From NCBI GenBank assembly GCA_965222655.1, contig CBDCUP010000022.1, forward strand, positions 1,550,001 to 1,614,000: DNA of 64,000 nucleotides, in the 5' to 3' direction. The position numbers were made by a program, and so were the translations under genes. Each line of letters begins with the position of its first letter. Positions within the stretch are counted from its first letter, which is position 1. The notes under the pieces were generated by a model, which made no database searches, was not told where the DNA came from, and saw only the letters and a program-made list of their open reading frames with translations. Positions 1 to 9,057 of the stretch are shown here, piece after piece. The DNA is from CAUZIZ01 sp965222655. Lineage in GTDB: Bacteria; Acidobacteriota; UBA6911; RPQK01; JAJDTT01.

Positions 1-399
1 GCTGGTGTAATCGTTTTCGATAGCAGTGCTGGAGCCGCGGGAGTTGGTAGTAGTCGGAGGCTCCCCGGCTTTGCGGCGCCGATGATCAAGAACGCCGCGA
101 CCAACACAGGTATCGCCGTTCAAAACCCCGGAAACGATCCGGTGACGATTGATCTCCAACTGCGTAGCCTAGAGGGGGCCCTCCTGGCCACAGCCTCGAT
201 TACCCTTGCAGGCATGGGCCATCGGGCTCTCTTTGTGGACGAGATTGATTGGACGCCGGAGGCCGGTATCACCCTCGATCTCAGCGATTTCGAGGGACTG
301 CTGAAGGGAACTAGCTCAGAGGGACCGGTCGCCGCCACCGTAATTCAAACCCGAGGTGAAATCCTATTCGTCACAATGCCCGTCACTCTGTCGAACTGA
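1..399 (+). CDS. C-terminal part of a secreted-type repeat-domain protein (partial)
   Basis: The frame is open from base 1, so the gene starts outside the window; 132 residues are visible before TGA at 397-399. The ATG at 82 is internal and has no ribosome binding site. The protein shows alternating hydrophobic beta strands with the pattern TGIAVQNPGND, a short loop, then ALFVDEIDW. This matches the layout of the protein at 18417-19562 (TGGNRTALAV ... AFFVDQLF). I know this repeat type from secreted Acidobacteria proteins, where its function is unknown. The end (PVTLSN) looks natural. No enzyme motif is visible. Confidence 0.6.
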   Translation, partial: AGVIVFDSSAGAAGVGSSRRLPGFAAPMIKNAATNTGIAVQNPGNDPVTIDLQLRSLEGALLATASITLAGMGHRALFVDEIDWTPEAGITLDLSDFEGLLKGTSSEGPVAATVIQTRGEILFVTMPVTLSN

Positions 400-435
400 C
401 CTGAAGCTTCATTTGGTAGGAGATCATCCAAGAGT

Positions 436-593
436 CGCCAATGACAGAGCCGTGACTGCGAAGGAGCGGTCCCGGCATACGGATACCGGAAACAACCGAC
501 CAAACAGACGGTGGCCGATTGCATCCCCTTTTTTGGCATGTCCCGATCGGTGATCGGGACCGCTCCTTTGCAGTCACGGCTCTGTCATTGGCG
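436..593. repeat. 158-bp element with 38-bp terminal inverted repeats
   Basis: Bases 436-473 and 556-593 are reverse complements over 38 bp with one mismatch (core CGCCAATGACAGAGCCGTGA). The 82 bp between them hold no gene. Long near-identical arms around a short spacer suggest a MITE-like or hairpin element. No target duplication is evident. Confidence 0.75.
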
Positions 594-624
594 GTAGCGA
601 CAATCACGGCAGACGTAACCGAAG

Positions 625-828
625 TTTCGTTCTCGAATGGGGCCAGTGCTTCCTGGGGGCGAGACTGACCTGAAACTTAACGTGGCTTCGGTCTCCAGGC
701 CGAAGAGTCTTACTGTGGCGAGCCGTTGGCTCGACCCACGGCGGCCTGGAGACCACCGCCACGTCCTCGAACAAAAGTTTCTTTCTTGAATGGGGCCAGT
801 GCTTCTGGGGGCAGGACCAGGGTGAAAC
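625..828. repeat. Imperfect ~52-bp direct repeat bracketing palindromic element A
   Basis: Bases 625-677 and 778-828 are similar; the core GAATGGGGCCAGTGCTTC is identical at 635-652 and 788-805. The two copies bracket the dispersed palindrome at 681-763, so the palindrome may have been inserted into a duplicated segment. The stretch 829-1084 shows nothing recognisable. Confidence 0.55.
681..763. repeat. Dispersed palindromic element, copy A
   Basis: Outer arms GGTCTCCAGGCCG and CGGCCTGGAGACC face each other around an inner hairpin formed by GAGCC and GGCTC. The element starts CGTGGC and ends GCCACG. Related copies lie at 18130, 26660, 29340 and 34041. Confidence 0.8.
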
Positions 829-1084
829 TGCAACACCGTATACTCCGCTCGGAGCCAGCCGCGGTAGGACATTGGGTGTTGGCGGTGAACCTCTGATGCG
901 ACGAAGAGTGCCCTAGCTAAATTAGCGTCTTCCTCCCCTGGCCTTTGCCTTTGGGCACTGGCCGACTCCTACCCAAAGACCAGGTCAGTCCCAATCCCAG
1001 TAGTACTGGAAGCAGTCGAAAAAGCATTCCAGTTTCACTTGAGTTTCAGCTTAGAATTCGGGTGGGGGCAGAGGCACGCCACTC

Positions 1085-1447
1085 CTATAGACAGAAAAAC
1101 AACAAGACGAGGGTGGTCAGGGTGGCTGCGATCGCGGTGCCATAGCAGACAACCGCTACCGAAGCTTTGATGCTCCTCAGCCCCATGTCAATCAGGACGT
1201 ATCGAAAGCGATGAGCCCAATGGAAGAGTGACAAAGAAATCAAAAGAAGCAGATATATTTTCAGAAGTGGATGCTCCAGCAAGGTGATCATGCGTTGGTA
1301 TCCGATCACCTCAGGTTCGATCCAGCCGAAACTGATTCCCACACCCGTAATCAAGATGTGAGCCGGCAACAGGAACGCGGCCAGGGTGCCACCGGCCGAA
1401 AAGAGGGCCCACCAAAAGGGATCCGTGGTCTTCAATCTCGCTGCCAT
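1085..1447 (-). CDS. frdD: Fumarate reductase membrane anchor subunit D
   Basis: 120 residues with three hydrophobic helices (about 12-35, 58-80, 98-119), the usual size for FrdD. With FrdC it anchors the FrdAB catalytic dimer to the inner membrane and carries the quinol site. Identification rests on the N-terminal FWWALFSAGG pattern, the length and the position as last gene of frdABCD. The ATG lies one base after the frdC stop (TAG-A-ATG), so the two are translationally coupled. A type-D anchor without heme ligands argues for fumarate reductase rather than the heme-containing SdhCD form, although FrdABCD can work in both directions. Confidence 0.85.
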   Translation of the reverse strand: MAARLKTTDPFWWALFSAGGTLAAFLLPAHILITGVGISFGWIEPEVIGYQRMITLLEHPLLKIYLLLLISLSLFHWAHRFRYVLIDMGLRSIKASVAVVCYGTAIAATLTTLVLLFFCL

Positions 1448-1448
1448 T

Positions 1449-1856
1449 CTAATGGGTTCCCAAAAGATAGAAGAGAAGCCCGGAGAGCACCAGCCAGGCC
1501 AGATAGTTCGTCAGCAGGACCAACCGCGCAGGAATCACTCGGCTCCCCACGCGGACCACCATTACGATTGGGGTCAAACTAAACCAGGTGACCGTATGGT
1601 AGAGGGCAAAAGCCAGAATCAACGCAAACGAGATGCACGCTAAGGGCGTCTGGAGAGACTCCAGATACGCCATGTATTGGGCCTCTCCCTGGGATAGACG
1701 ATAAAGCCCCACCAGATAGGAGACCACGAACAATGCCACGAACAGAGCCGATATCTCCCGCAGCATGAAAAGGAAGTAGTTTCGGGTACTCAGCCACCAG
1801 GTGGCAGACATTGGCTGCTTATAGACGGGGTACCTGGTTGACTTCTCCTGATTCAC
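1449..1856 (-). CDS. frdC: Fumarate reductase membrane anchor subunit C
   Basis: 135 residues with three transmembrane segments. The region around PMSATWWLSTRNYFLFMLRE matches the FrdC signature (T-W-W ... Y-x-L-R-E), and H-T-x-T-W-F follows in helix 2. I place the start at GTG 1856, which overlaps the frdB stop (GTGA). A longer reading from 1955 would add 33 residues that are only frdB read in another frame. FrdC is the quinone-site anchor paired with FrdD. Confidence 0.85.
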   Translation of the reverse strand: MNQEKSTRYPVYKQPMSATWWLSTRNYFLFMLREISALFVALFVVSYLVGLYRLSQGEAQYMAYLESLQTPLACISFALILAFALYHTVTWFSLTPIVMVVRVGSRVIPARLVLLTNYLAWLVLSGLLFYLLGTH

Positions 1857-2593
1857 GCCTTCCCCCAGGGCCAGATCATCGACAGCATGTAATCCTTCGT
1901 CAGCTGTACCTTGGAACGTTGAATCGCCGCTGCCGGGTCGACATGCTTGGGACAAACTTCAGTGCACTCACCGACGAAGGTGCACTCCCAGATACCCTCA
2001 TGGCTCCCGATGATCGGAGTCCGCTCTCCCTGACCCTGATCCCTCGAATCCATGTCATAGCGGTGTGCCAAGGCGATGGCCGCCGGTCCGAGAAAGCTCG
2101 AGTCGTTGCCGTAAACCGGGCAGGCGGCATAACAGAGCATGCAGTTGATGCACATGCTGAACTGTCTGAACTCGGCCAACTGATCCGGCGATTGCAGGTA
2201 CTCTCCTTCTGCGATCGGCTTCTCCTCGTCACGAATCATCCAGGGCTTCACTTCCTGGAGCTTGTCCATGAAATCAGACATATCGATGACAAGATCCCGG
2301 ATAATCGGGAAATTGGCCAGTGGAGCCACCTTTACCTCCTGGGGATAGTAGTCCTTCAAGAAAACGGCACATGTCAGCTTGGGGACTCCATTGACCGTCA
2401 TCCCACAGCTGCCACACACGCCCATACGACACGACCAGCGAAAGCTCAGAGTGCCATCGATATGGTCCTTGATGTGGTTGATCGCATCCAGAACTACCAT
2501 GTCCTCCCGATACGGGACTGAGTAGCTCTGCTCATATGGGTGCGAATCCTTTTCCGGGTCGTATCTCGTTACGGTAATCTTGATCTCGCTCAT
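1853..2593 (-). CDS. frdB: Fumarate reductase iron-sulfur subunit
   Basis: 246 residues from ATG 2593; the upstream in-frame start at 2659 overlaps the frdA end and has no homologous residues. The N-terminal plant-type ferredoxin domain carries SCRMGVCGSCGMTVNG plus a later Cys for the [2Fe-2S] cluster. The C-terminal helical domain carries CINCMLCYAACP and CTFVGECTEVCPKHVDP for the [4Fe-4S] and [3Fe-4S] clusters. It passes electrons between FrdA FAD and the quinone site. It starts 38 bp after the frdA stop and overlaps frdC by 4 bp. Confidence 0.95.
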   Translation of the reverse strand: MSEIKITVTRYDPEKDSHPYEQSYSVPYREDMVVLDAINHIKDHIDGTLSFRWSCRMGVCGSCGMTVNGVPKLTCAVFLKDYYPQEVKVAPLANFPIIRDLVIDMSDFMDKLQEVKPWMIRDEEKPIAEGEYLQSPDQLAEFRQFSMCINCMLCYAACPVYGNDSSFLGPAAIALAHRYDMDSRDQGQGERTPIIGSHEGIWECTFVGECTEVCPKHVDPAAAIQRSKVQLTKDYMLSMIWPWGKA

Positions 2594-2631
2594 AGATAAC
2601 TCACGAAAACCGGGTGTCTTGGAATCAGTCC

Positions 2632-4341
2632 CTAGTACTTTCGCTCCTGCGGAGGCCAACGGGTGATCGTGACTGGCTGCTTCTCCAGCCGCGGCCCCTC
2701 ATCGGAGGGATAGACCAGATGATGATGGAGGAAGTTCTGATCGTCCCGCTCGGGGAAATCGATTCTCGCCTGGGCGCCACGCGATTCCTCTCTCGCCAGC
2801 GCCGAGACGGCGAGGCAACGCGCCACATCAAGCATGAAGTCGAGTTCCAGGGCCGACATCAGCTCGGTATTGAAGACCGAGCTCCGATCCTCAATGGTGA
2901 CGTTCTGAAAGCGCTCCCGAAGTTCGGCGAGGGTGTGAGTGGTTTTCTCCAGCCCCTCCTTGGTTCGGTAAACCCCGCATCCCTCTTCCATGGCATGGTT
3001 CATCTCTAGTCGGAGTCCACTGACGCTTTCGGTCCCACCCCCCTTGGTCAGAAAATCTCTCTCGATGCGTTCGCTCTCGTCCGCAGCCAGGGCTTCGGCA
3101 GCGCTCAAGCTGACATCCCCTGCCTCTAGTGCGTGCCGAGCCGCCGCGGTACCACTGAACCCTCCAAAGACGAGACATTCCGTCAGGGAGTTCGATCCCA
3201 GCCGATTGGATCCATTGATGGTGACACAGGCCACCTCTCCGGAAGCGAACAAGCCGGAAATAGGAGTCTTCCCATTCAGATCGGTGCTCACGCCTCCCAT
3301 CATGTAGTGAACAACCGGTCGCACCGGAATTGGCTCTACCACCGGGTCAATCCCCACGTACTTGACCACCAACTCGCGGACGAACGGGAGTTTTTCATCG
3401 ATCAGCCCCTCCCCCAGGTGCGTCAAGTCAAGGTGGACATATTGGCCGTGGTCCCCTTTGTAGGCCCGTCCCGCCTCCATCTCCTTGATAATCGCTCGAG
3501 AGAGGATGTCCCTTGGACCCAATTCCATCTTGCCAGGGATATAGTTCTCCAGGAACCGGTCGCCCTCGTTGTTTTTCAGGTATCCACCTTCTCCACGAGA
3601 GGCCTCGGTGATCAGGATGCCGGTGCCGGGCAGACCGGTGGGGTGATACTGGACGAACTCCATGTCCTTGAGAGGAGCACCTGCCCGGTAGGCCATCGCC
3701 ATCCCGTCTCCGGTCTTGATGTTGCCGTTCGTCGTAAACGGAAAAACGCGCCCACAACCCCCTGAGCAGAGCAAAACTGACTTCGCCACAATGGAATTTA
3801 TTTCGCCGGTTTGAAGATGGATAGCCGTCACTCCGAGACACTTCCCGTCCTCTACCAGGAGAGAGGTCACAAACCATTCGTCGAAGCGGCGAACGCTGGC
3901 GTGTCTGAGAGAATGCTGAAAAAGGCTGTGCAGCATGTGGAACCCGGTCTTGTCGGCCGCGAAGACGGTCCGCTTGACGCTCATGCCGCCGAAGGCGCGA
4001 ACACTGATCCGGCCGTCCGGATCCCGGCTCCAGGGACATCCCCAATGCTCCAACTGGATCAGCTCCTGGGAACAGGTGTTGACGAACAGCTCAACGGCGT
4101 CCTGGTCGGCCAGGTAGTCGCTGCCCCGAATGGTGTCGAAAGCATGGAGGTCGAGATTGTCATCCTCCCGCATCACGGCCGCCGCTCCACCTTCCGCCGA
4201 AACCGTATGGCTGCGCATGGGATAGACCTTGGACACCACCGCAATATCCAACGTCGGCTCAACCTCGACAGCGGCAGTAGCAGCTCGCAGTCCTGCCGCC
4301 CCTCCACCAACGATTAGCAGGTCGCAGTTTATGGTGCTCAT
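2632..4341 (-). CDS. frdA: Fumarate reductase flavoprotein subunit
   Basis: About 569 residues from ATG 4341, where the FAD-binding start MSTINCDLLIVGGGAAGLRA begins; starts further upstream have no homology and come close to the insertion sequence. Motifs: GGGAAG dinucleotide fold, RSHTVSAEGG with the His that carries FAD covalently, HPTGLPGTG and TEASRGEGG of the active site, RPVVHYMMGG, and GSNRLGSNSL near the C-terminus. It catalyses fumarate/succinate interconversion at the membrane face. It is the first gene of frdABCD. An ISL3-type element is inserted only 63 bp upstream of the start, so the native promoter region is split. Confidence 0.95.
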   Translation of the reverse strand: MSTINCDLLIVGGGAAGLRAATAAVEVEPTLDIAVVSKVYPMRSHTVSAEGGAAAVMREDDNLDLHAFDTIRGSDYLADQDAVELFVNTCSQELIQLEHWGCPWSRDPDGRISVRAFGGMSVKRTVFAADKTGFHMLHSLFQHSLRHASVRRFDEWFVTSLLVEDGKCLGVTAIHLQTGEINSIVAKSVLLCSGGCGRVFPFTTNGNIKTGDGMAMAYRAGAPLKDMEFVQYHPTGLPGTGILITEASRGEGGYLKNNEGDRFLENYIPGKMELGPRDILSRAIIKEMEAGRAYKGDHGQYVHLDLTHLGEGLIDEKLPFVRELVVKYVGIDPVVEPIPVRPVVHYMMGGVSTDLNGKTPISGLFASGEVACVTINGSNRLGSNSLTECLVFGGFSGTAAARHALEAGDVSLSAAEALAADESERIERDFLTKGGGTESVSGLRLEMNHAMEEGCGVYRTKEGLEKTTHTLAELRERFQNVTIEDRSSVFNTELMSALELDFMLDVARCLAVSALAREESRGAQARIDFPERDDQNFLHHHLVYPSDEGPRLEKQPVTITRWPPQERKY

Positions 4342-4404
4342 AGAAGTCGTAGATCTTGGCATACTCCTGGAGACGGAATCAAGGTTTGCTGACCTGATAA
4401 AGAT

Positions 4405-6123
4405 GGTTCTTCCGGTAAATGGGGAGGTCAAGTGGCCAGGTCCTCATGGATGAAGTAGAGGTTAAGCTTGAAGTAGTCCATGTCTCTGAAGCCATAGGCT
4501 CGTCTTTTGAGGACCTTAATCTTGTTGTTGAGTCCTTCGAGGGGGCCGGTTGAGATGCGGTGCTTGAAGTAGTCGAGTAGTCCGGGGCGATGCCGGTGGA
4601 GGGTGCGGGCGAGCCGGGCGAAGAACTGGTTGCCGATGCTGTAAGCCTGCTCGATCCAGGCATCCAGGAAGGCGTTGCCGGCCGCTGAGTCGGGGAGGTT
4701 CCAAAAGTGGCGGATCTCCTCCTTGAGGAGGTAGGCCTGATAGAGTGGCTCATTGATTTCCATGAGTTGCATGAGGTGTTCCAGGGAGCGCTCGTTGAGG
4801 TTTTCCAGCCCTCGTAACAAGAGAAAGCGGGTTCCTTTGAGGAGCTGTTTGCGGCCCGTTTCCAGTTTGCGCATCATGGAGCGGCGGGTCTGGTCAATGG
4901 CCTGGTTGGCCAGTGCGACGACGTGGTAGGGGTCGTGCACGACATCGACCTTGCCGGCGAAGACCTGGCGAATGGCCTTGCGGTAGGCGTCGGACATGTC
5001 GATGGCAATGGCGCGCAGGGACTTGCAGCGGCCTTTGAGGTGGCGCAGGCAGGCCACCAGCGCCTGGGCGTCTTTGCCTTCGTGTAGGGAGACGATCTGG
5101 CCACTTTCCAGGTCCAGCACCACCGTCATGTAGAGGTGCCCGCTGTGGGTAGCGAACTCATCGATCGCCAGATAGCGCAGTTGAGACAGCTTGCGCTTCT
5201 TGAGGCGCTGCCCCAGATGCTCCTTATGGATCTCTTTGACGAGGTCCCAGCCCACGCCCAGCAAGCGGGCAACGGCTTTGATGGTGGCGATGCGGCACAG
5301 CTGGACCACGTACTGGGCGAAGGCGTTCGTGTAGCGCCGTTTGCCCTGAGCGAAGGCAATCGGCTCGCGAAGGGTCTGGTCGCACTGGCTGCAGGATTGC
5401 CGGTGGCCATGCAGGACCACGAACTGGTGGCGGGTCGCCACCGGTAGAGTGCGGATGCAGCGCTGGAAGCAGCCTTGCAGCTGAAGCCGGTTCCAGCGGG
5501 CACTGCAGTTGCGACACCGGCGCTTGTGCGGAGCCAGTTCGACGTGGTGAAATACGCCGCCGCCGCGATAGTCCGTGCGTTGGTGAACATAGCCCTTCAA
5601 TCCGAGGGTGTGGTACAAGTAGCTAGTCGTCGCCATGATCGGTCCTCCGGGTTTGCCAAAATCGCCGAGGATGCCTGACATGGCGGCGCCGGTCAATCCC
5701 CATCGACCGGCTCTGCCTCGCCCTTGCAGCTTCGCAAGGCTCGTTACGGGAGCAGAGGTTGAGGTAGCGCTAACGCGCGATCCGGATTCTTTTGATCGAG
5801 GCTGAAGGCCGCCTCTTTCTGCCTGAACGGGGGAAGGCTATGGAAACTGCCGCGATGTGCAAACCGTGGAAAAACAACCAGCTCCAGCGCTAGGCCGAAA
5901 AGCGTCGCAATCGTTTTTCCACCGTTCGCACAACGCTTGGAAAACTCCGAATCACGGGGGTGCTGGCCCGGCTCGATGACTGCTCGGAGTTTTCCACAGT
6001 TCCCACAGCCTCTGCTGCTACTGATATATATCTTTTAGGAGAATTCCAGAGCAAAAATAGACCGGATTAGACCGGATCTCAATAGCAAGCGCACCACCCA
6101 CCTCCCCATTTGCCGGATGACCC
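4405..6123 (-). mobile_element. ISL3-family insertion sequence, copy 1 (complete)
   Basis: 1719 bp. The terminal inverted repeats read GGTTCTTCCGGTAAATGGGG at the left and GGGTCATCCGGCAAATGGGG (complement) at the right. An exact 8-bp target duplication, ATAAAGAT, lies at 4397-4404 and 6124-6131, the length typical of ISL3. The transposase is on the minus strand. The 490 bp upstream of it are non-coding and contain two hairpins (GTGGAAAAAC 5867-5876 with 5914-5923; GGAAAACTCCGA 5940-5951 with 5985-5996), perhaps transposase binding sites or a guard against read-through. Two further copies start at 30173 and 31892. Confidence 0.95.
4428..5636 (-). CDS. ISL3-family transposase (copy 1)
   Basis: 402 residues from ATG 5636, chosen because GGAGGA lies 6 bases upstream; a longer reading from 5696 lacks such a site. 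N-terminal zinc-finger-like cysteines (CRNCSARW, CSQCDQ) are followed by a helix-turn-helix region and the DDE catalytic core: D in AIDEFATHSGH, D in VVHDPYHVV and E in GPLEGLNNKIK. The final part HRISTGPLEGLNNKIKVLKR is typical of ISL3 transposases. The sequence appears intact and, with the clean target duplication, suggests recent transposition. Confidence 0.95.
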   Translation of the reverse strand: MATTSYLYHTLGLKGYVHQRTDYRGGGVFHHVELAPHKRRCRNCSARWNRLQLQGCFQRCIRTLPVATRHQFVVLHGHRQSCSQCDQTLREPIAFAQGKRRYTNAFAQYVVQLCRIATIKAVARLLGVGWDLVKEIHKEHLGQRLKKRKLSQLRYLAIDEFATHSGHLYMTVVLDLESGQIVSLHEGKDAQALVACLRHLKGRCKSLRAIAIDMSDAYRKAIRQVFAGKVDVVHDPYHVVALANQAIDQTRRSMMRKLETGRKQLLKGTRFLLLRGLENLNERSLEHLMQLMEINEPLYQAYLLKEEIRHFWNLPDSAAGNAFLDAWIEQAYSIGNQFFARLARTLHRHRPGLLDYFKHRISTGPLEGLNNKIKVLKRRAYGFRDMDYFKLNLYFIHEDLAT

Positions 6124-6190
6124 ATAAAGATCCCTTACACTCGGTTCGATTCTGGGACTCCTTCCAAGGGCCCGAAGTCCTTGCTAGCTG

Positions 6191-7867
6191 GTGCCCGTCC
6201 GTAAACCGGGGTTTTCAGAACTGTAATGTGTTGAATCGTAACTAGTTATTGTACCTCAGACCGCTGACAGAGCGGCTCGACCCAGCCCGATCCAGAGCCC
6301 GGACCCCCGGGGGAGGGCGCTTCCCTTAAAATGCGCTGATTCGGTGCATACTTCTCCCCGCGTTGGAGCCAGAAACAATAGCGTCAGCCCGAACGGGCTA
6401 GGACAGGAGTCGGGCGAGGACGACCAGGTTATAGGTCAGGACGCTGGCATGGACGTAGCTTTGAAAGTGAGGCCAGCCTTTCCAGGTACAGCGGTGGAGA
6501 CCAAAGGTGTGCTTGAGGGTCCCAATGCACCCCTCGATCCCGGCCCGGAAGCGTTTGAGCTGTTTGTAGACCCAACTGGAACGCACCATGCTCTCGACCG
6601 TCAACCCACACTTTTTGGAAAAGGCCACGTCCTGTACCCCCTGCTCTTTGGCCCAGCTCAGGTTGGCCGCCGAGGCAAAACCGCCATCCCAGGCGCTCTG
6701 GCGCGGGACCTTCCCGTACAGCTGTCGATGACGCTCTAAGAAGGGTTGCACATAGTTGCTATCGGCTGGATTCCCGCGTTCCACCACACAATCCAGGATC
6801 AGCGACGAGGCCCCCGTGCTGACAAACACTTTGTGGCCGAAAACCGTTTCCCGAGGGCTCTTCTTGATAATATCGGTGTGCTCTTCGAAGAGGGAACAGA
6901 TCTTCTCCTGGGCCGCGACGGCCTCGCCCGAAAGGACCCGTCGTTGAGTCTGCTCGATGACTTGGTGCAACAGCTCCAGATAGTGGGCCAGTTGCGCCGC
7001 CCCGGCCAGACTGAGGGGATCGCTCCACTGCGCCGACGCGGCCAGCGCCTGCTCGGCATAGTGGGCCGTCTTGGACGCCACCTTGATCAGATCGCGGTAA
7101 CTCTCCAGGCGCTTCTTGCCGCGGCGGTTGCGGATGTTCAGGACGCGCCGCTTGGCCCGTCGCGTGTGATCGACGAAGCCGATCCCTTCCCAGTCCCGCA
7201 GCCGCCCCAGCCACCGGGTGACGACTCGAATGCCGTCGTCCAACAGCTCACTGTCGAGCGGATAGTGGACGTTGGTCTGGACCGCCGTGGCATCGACCCG
7301 AATCCGTTGGCCTTTTTCCAGACCCCGAGCCTGCGCCCAGCGCACCAAGTGGTCGTTGATCGCCTTCCATGTCCCCGGCTCAATCTTCCCCAGGTTCTCC
7401 GCCAGGGTGGCTTTGCTGATCGACGCCCCATAGGGCAAGCGACAGAACCTCTGACAGCTTTGCGAATCCACCAGATGAAACTCCAGCTTGCGATAGCTGA
7501 ACTGATGCAGCTGTTTGATGACGGCACAACGCAGCACCTGCTCGGCCGTCAAACCGGGGGCGCCGACACTGGAATCGACCCTGTCAGAGAGATCTTGTAC
7601 TATCAGCTCCAGCGTCTGGGGATTGTCGTCCAGGATGCGCGAGATCACCTTCAATTCATTGGCCAGCTGGTGATCGGGCCATGGTGGGGAAAGAGGGCGT
7701 TGTTTTTCACGTGTTTTACGCATCTTCGAACTCCTCAAATCGTCGTAAGTCGTTTCAGTTTAGTTGTTTGCACCAATAGACTAGCAAACGACCCTGACAA
7801 TTTCGGAGCTTGAAAAAGCCCTCTTTCCTCTTCCTTATCAATTACTTACACATTTCCGGACGGGCAC
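6191..7867 (-). mobile_element. ISNCY/IS5-like insertion sequence, copy 1 (complete)
   Basis: 1677 bp with terminal repeats starting GTGCCCGTCCGTAAA at the left and GTGCCCGTCCGGAAA (complement) at the right. A 6-bp target duplication TAGCTG lies at 6185-6190 and 7868-7873. The second copy at 36246 has the equivalent TAGTTA, which supports both the boundaries and the 6-bp duplication. The element lies just downstream of the 7900 gene promoter region, between it and frdA. Confidence 0.9.
6398..7723 (-). CDS. DDE transposase, ISNCY/IS5-like (copy 1)
   Basis: 441 residues from ATG 7723, preceded by GAGGAG 7 bases upstream; copy 2 supports this start. Catalytic residues: D in RIRVDATAVQTNVHY, D in SAWDGGFAS, and the C-terminal R-x3-E-x6-K motif in FRAGIEGCIGTLKHTFGLHR, typical of the IS4/IS5 superfamily. 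A central insertion of helices separates the first and second Asp. It moves its own element by cut-and-paste. The exact family name (ISNCY group) is from memory of similar proteins. The gene is intact. Confidence 0.9.
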   Translation of the reverse strand: MRKTREKQRPLSPPWPDHQLANELKVISRILDDNPQTLELIVQDLSDRVDSSVGAPGLTAEQVLRCAVIKQLHQFSYRKLEFHLVDSQSCQRFCRLPYGASISKATLAENLGKIEPGTWKAINDHLVRWAQARGLEKGQRIRVDATAVQTNVHYPLDSELLDDGIRVVTRWLGRLRDWEGIGFVDHTRRAKRRVLNIRNRRGKKRLESYRDLIKVASKTAHYAEQALAASAQWSDPLSLAGAAQLAHYLELLHQVIEQTQRRVLSGEAVAAQEKICSLFEEHTDIIKKSPRETVFGHKVFVSTGASSLILDCVVERGNPADSNYVQPFLERHRQLYGKVPRQSAWDGGFASAANLSWAKEQGVQDVAFSKKCGLTVESMVRSSWVYKQLKRFRAGIEGCIGTLKHTFGLHRCTWKGWPHFQSYVHASVLTYNLVVLARLLS

Positions 7868-7899
7868 TAGCTGGATAAGACGTAAGCCGGAGACTTGAT

Positions 7900-9042
7900 A
7901 TGCTAGTCTTTCGAAAACTTCTAAATACTATCCCCCTTTGGACGGCTCTTCTTGTCCTCGTCTGCATCGGTCAGGCGAGCGCCGAAAAGGGCATTCGCGT
8001 CGGCATCATTACGGAGCACAGAGGGGCGCATCTCGGTCCCTATTTCAACTCCCTCGCACGCTGCACCGGGGTCGAGAAGGTTGCCATCGCGGACCCCTCC
8101 GGGGAGAGCTTCTCCAGGGCAAAGGAGCTCATGGGAAAACGCTTTCCAAAAATAGCGACCTTTGCCGACTACCGTACGATGCTGGACAAGTTCGATCCGG
8201 AGATGGTCCTGGTCAGTCTCGAACCCCACCACTCGCCGGAACCGATCGAGGCCGCACTGGCAAGAGGATCTCATGTGCTGAGCGAGAAGCCTGCCTGTGT
8301 GCGGATAGAAGACTTTGAACGGATGGCCGCTCTCGCCAAGTCCAAGGACCGCCGTCTCATGCTGGTGCTGGCCAATCGGAACAGCCCGCTGGTGCAAAAG
8401 GCAAAGGAGTTGATCCAGTCGGGCTATCTGGGAAAACTTTATGGTTCGCAGGTGTTTCTCCTGGCAGACCAGACGCGCTTGACCCGCCCCGAGTATCAGC
8501 GATCGTGGCGGGCCAGCAAAGCCCGGGCGGGGGGCGGTCATTTGCTCTGGCTCGGCATCCATTACATCGATTTGATCCAATACATGAGCGGTCACACGGT
8601 CCGTCAGGTCGCCGGATTCTACGGGAACGTCGGCGGGCAACCCATCGACGTGGAAGACGCGGCTGTGGTGGCGCTGCAGTTCGATCGGGGCATGGTAGGC
8701 ACTCTTCAATCCGGATACTATCTCGACCGCGGATATCAAACGGGCTTCAAGATCTGGGGATCGAAAGGCTGGCTGCGCTTCGAACTGGATCCGAATGCTC
8801 CACCGCTGGAGTGGTACTCGAATGCCGACGGTGCCCCCGCGGGAGTGCAAAGCTTTGAGGATACGACGGGCTTCATGTCAGACGGTACCAGCCAATACTT
8901 TCCCTTCGTCCAGGCGGCAGTGGATGCCTCTCGGGGAGTGGCCCCTGCCCCTCTTACCGCGGCCCAGGGCCTGCAGGTGCTCAAGGTCGTCTTCGGGGCC
9001 TACAAGGCCGCCGACACTGGAAGAACCCAGACCATCGAATAA
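7900..9042 (+). CDS. Secreted Gfo/Idh/MocA-family oxidoreductase
   Basis: 380 residues. An N-terminal signal peptide (hydrophobic core about 8-25, end GQASA) is followed directly by a Rossmann domain (IRVGIITEHRG, less Gly-rich than usual). The family motif EKPA appears in VLSEKPACVRIEDF. The C-terminal alpha/beta domain has GGHLLWLGIHYIDLIQ, with the His and Asp usual for this family. Such enzymes oxidise or reduce sugars and cyclitols with NAD(P); the substrate is unknown here. Export of a nicotinamide-dependent enzyme is odd but seen in Gfo-type proteins that hold their cofactor tightly. It lies 15 bp before the TPP enzyme, so they are probably one operon. Its promoter must lie in the short stretch right after an insertion sequence. 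Confidence 0.85.
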   Translation: MLVFRKLLNTIPLWTALLVLVCIGQASAEKGIRVGIITEHRGAHLGPYFNSLARCTGVEKVAIADPSGESFSRAKELMGKRFPKIATFADYRTMLDKFDPEMVLVSLEPHHSPEPIEAALARGSHVLSEKPACVRIEDFERMAALAKSKDRRLMLVLANRNSPLVQKAKELIQSGYLGKLYGSQVFLLADQTRLTRPEYQRSWRASKARAGGGHLLWLGIHYIDLIQYMSGHTVRQVAGFYGNVGGQPIDVEDAAVVALQFDRGMVGTLQSGYYLDRGYQTGFKIWGSKGWLRFELDPNAPPLEWYSNADGAPAGVQSFEDTTGFMSDGTSQYFPFVQAAVDASRGVAPAPLTAAQGLQVLKVVFGAYKAADTGRTQTIE

Positions 9043-9057
9043 CCCGGAGGATAATCC

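Noticed and set aside
436..593. Inverted repeats considered as a CRISPR or integron attC-type site
   Set aside because: There are only two arms with no regular spacers, and no cas or integrase gene is nearby.
6746..7813. Long plus-strand open frame (355 codons) opposite the ISNCY-like transposase
   Set aside because: It mirrors the transposase gene, recurs in copy 2 for the same reason, has no ribosome site and shows no protein family.
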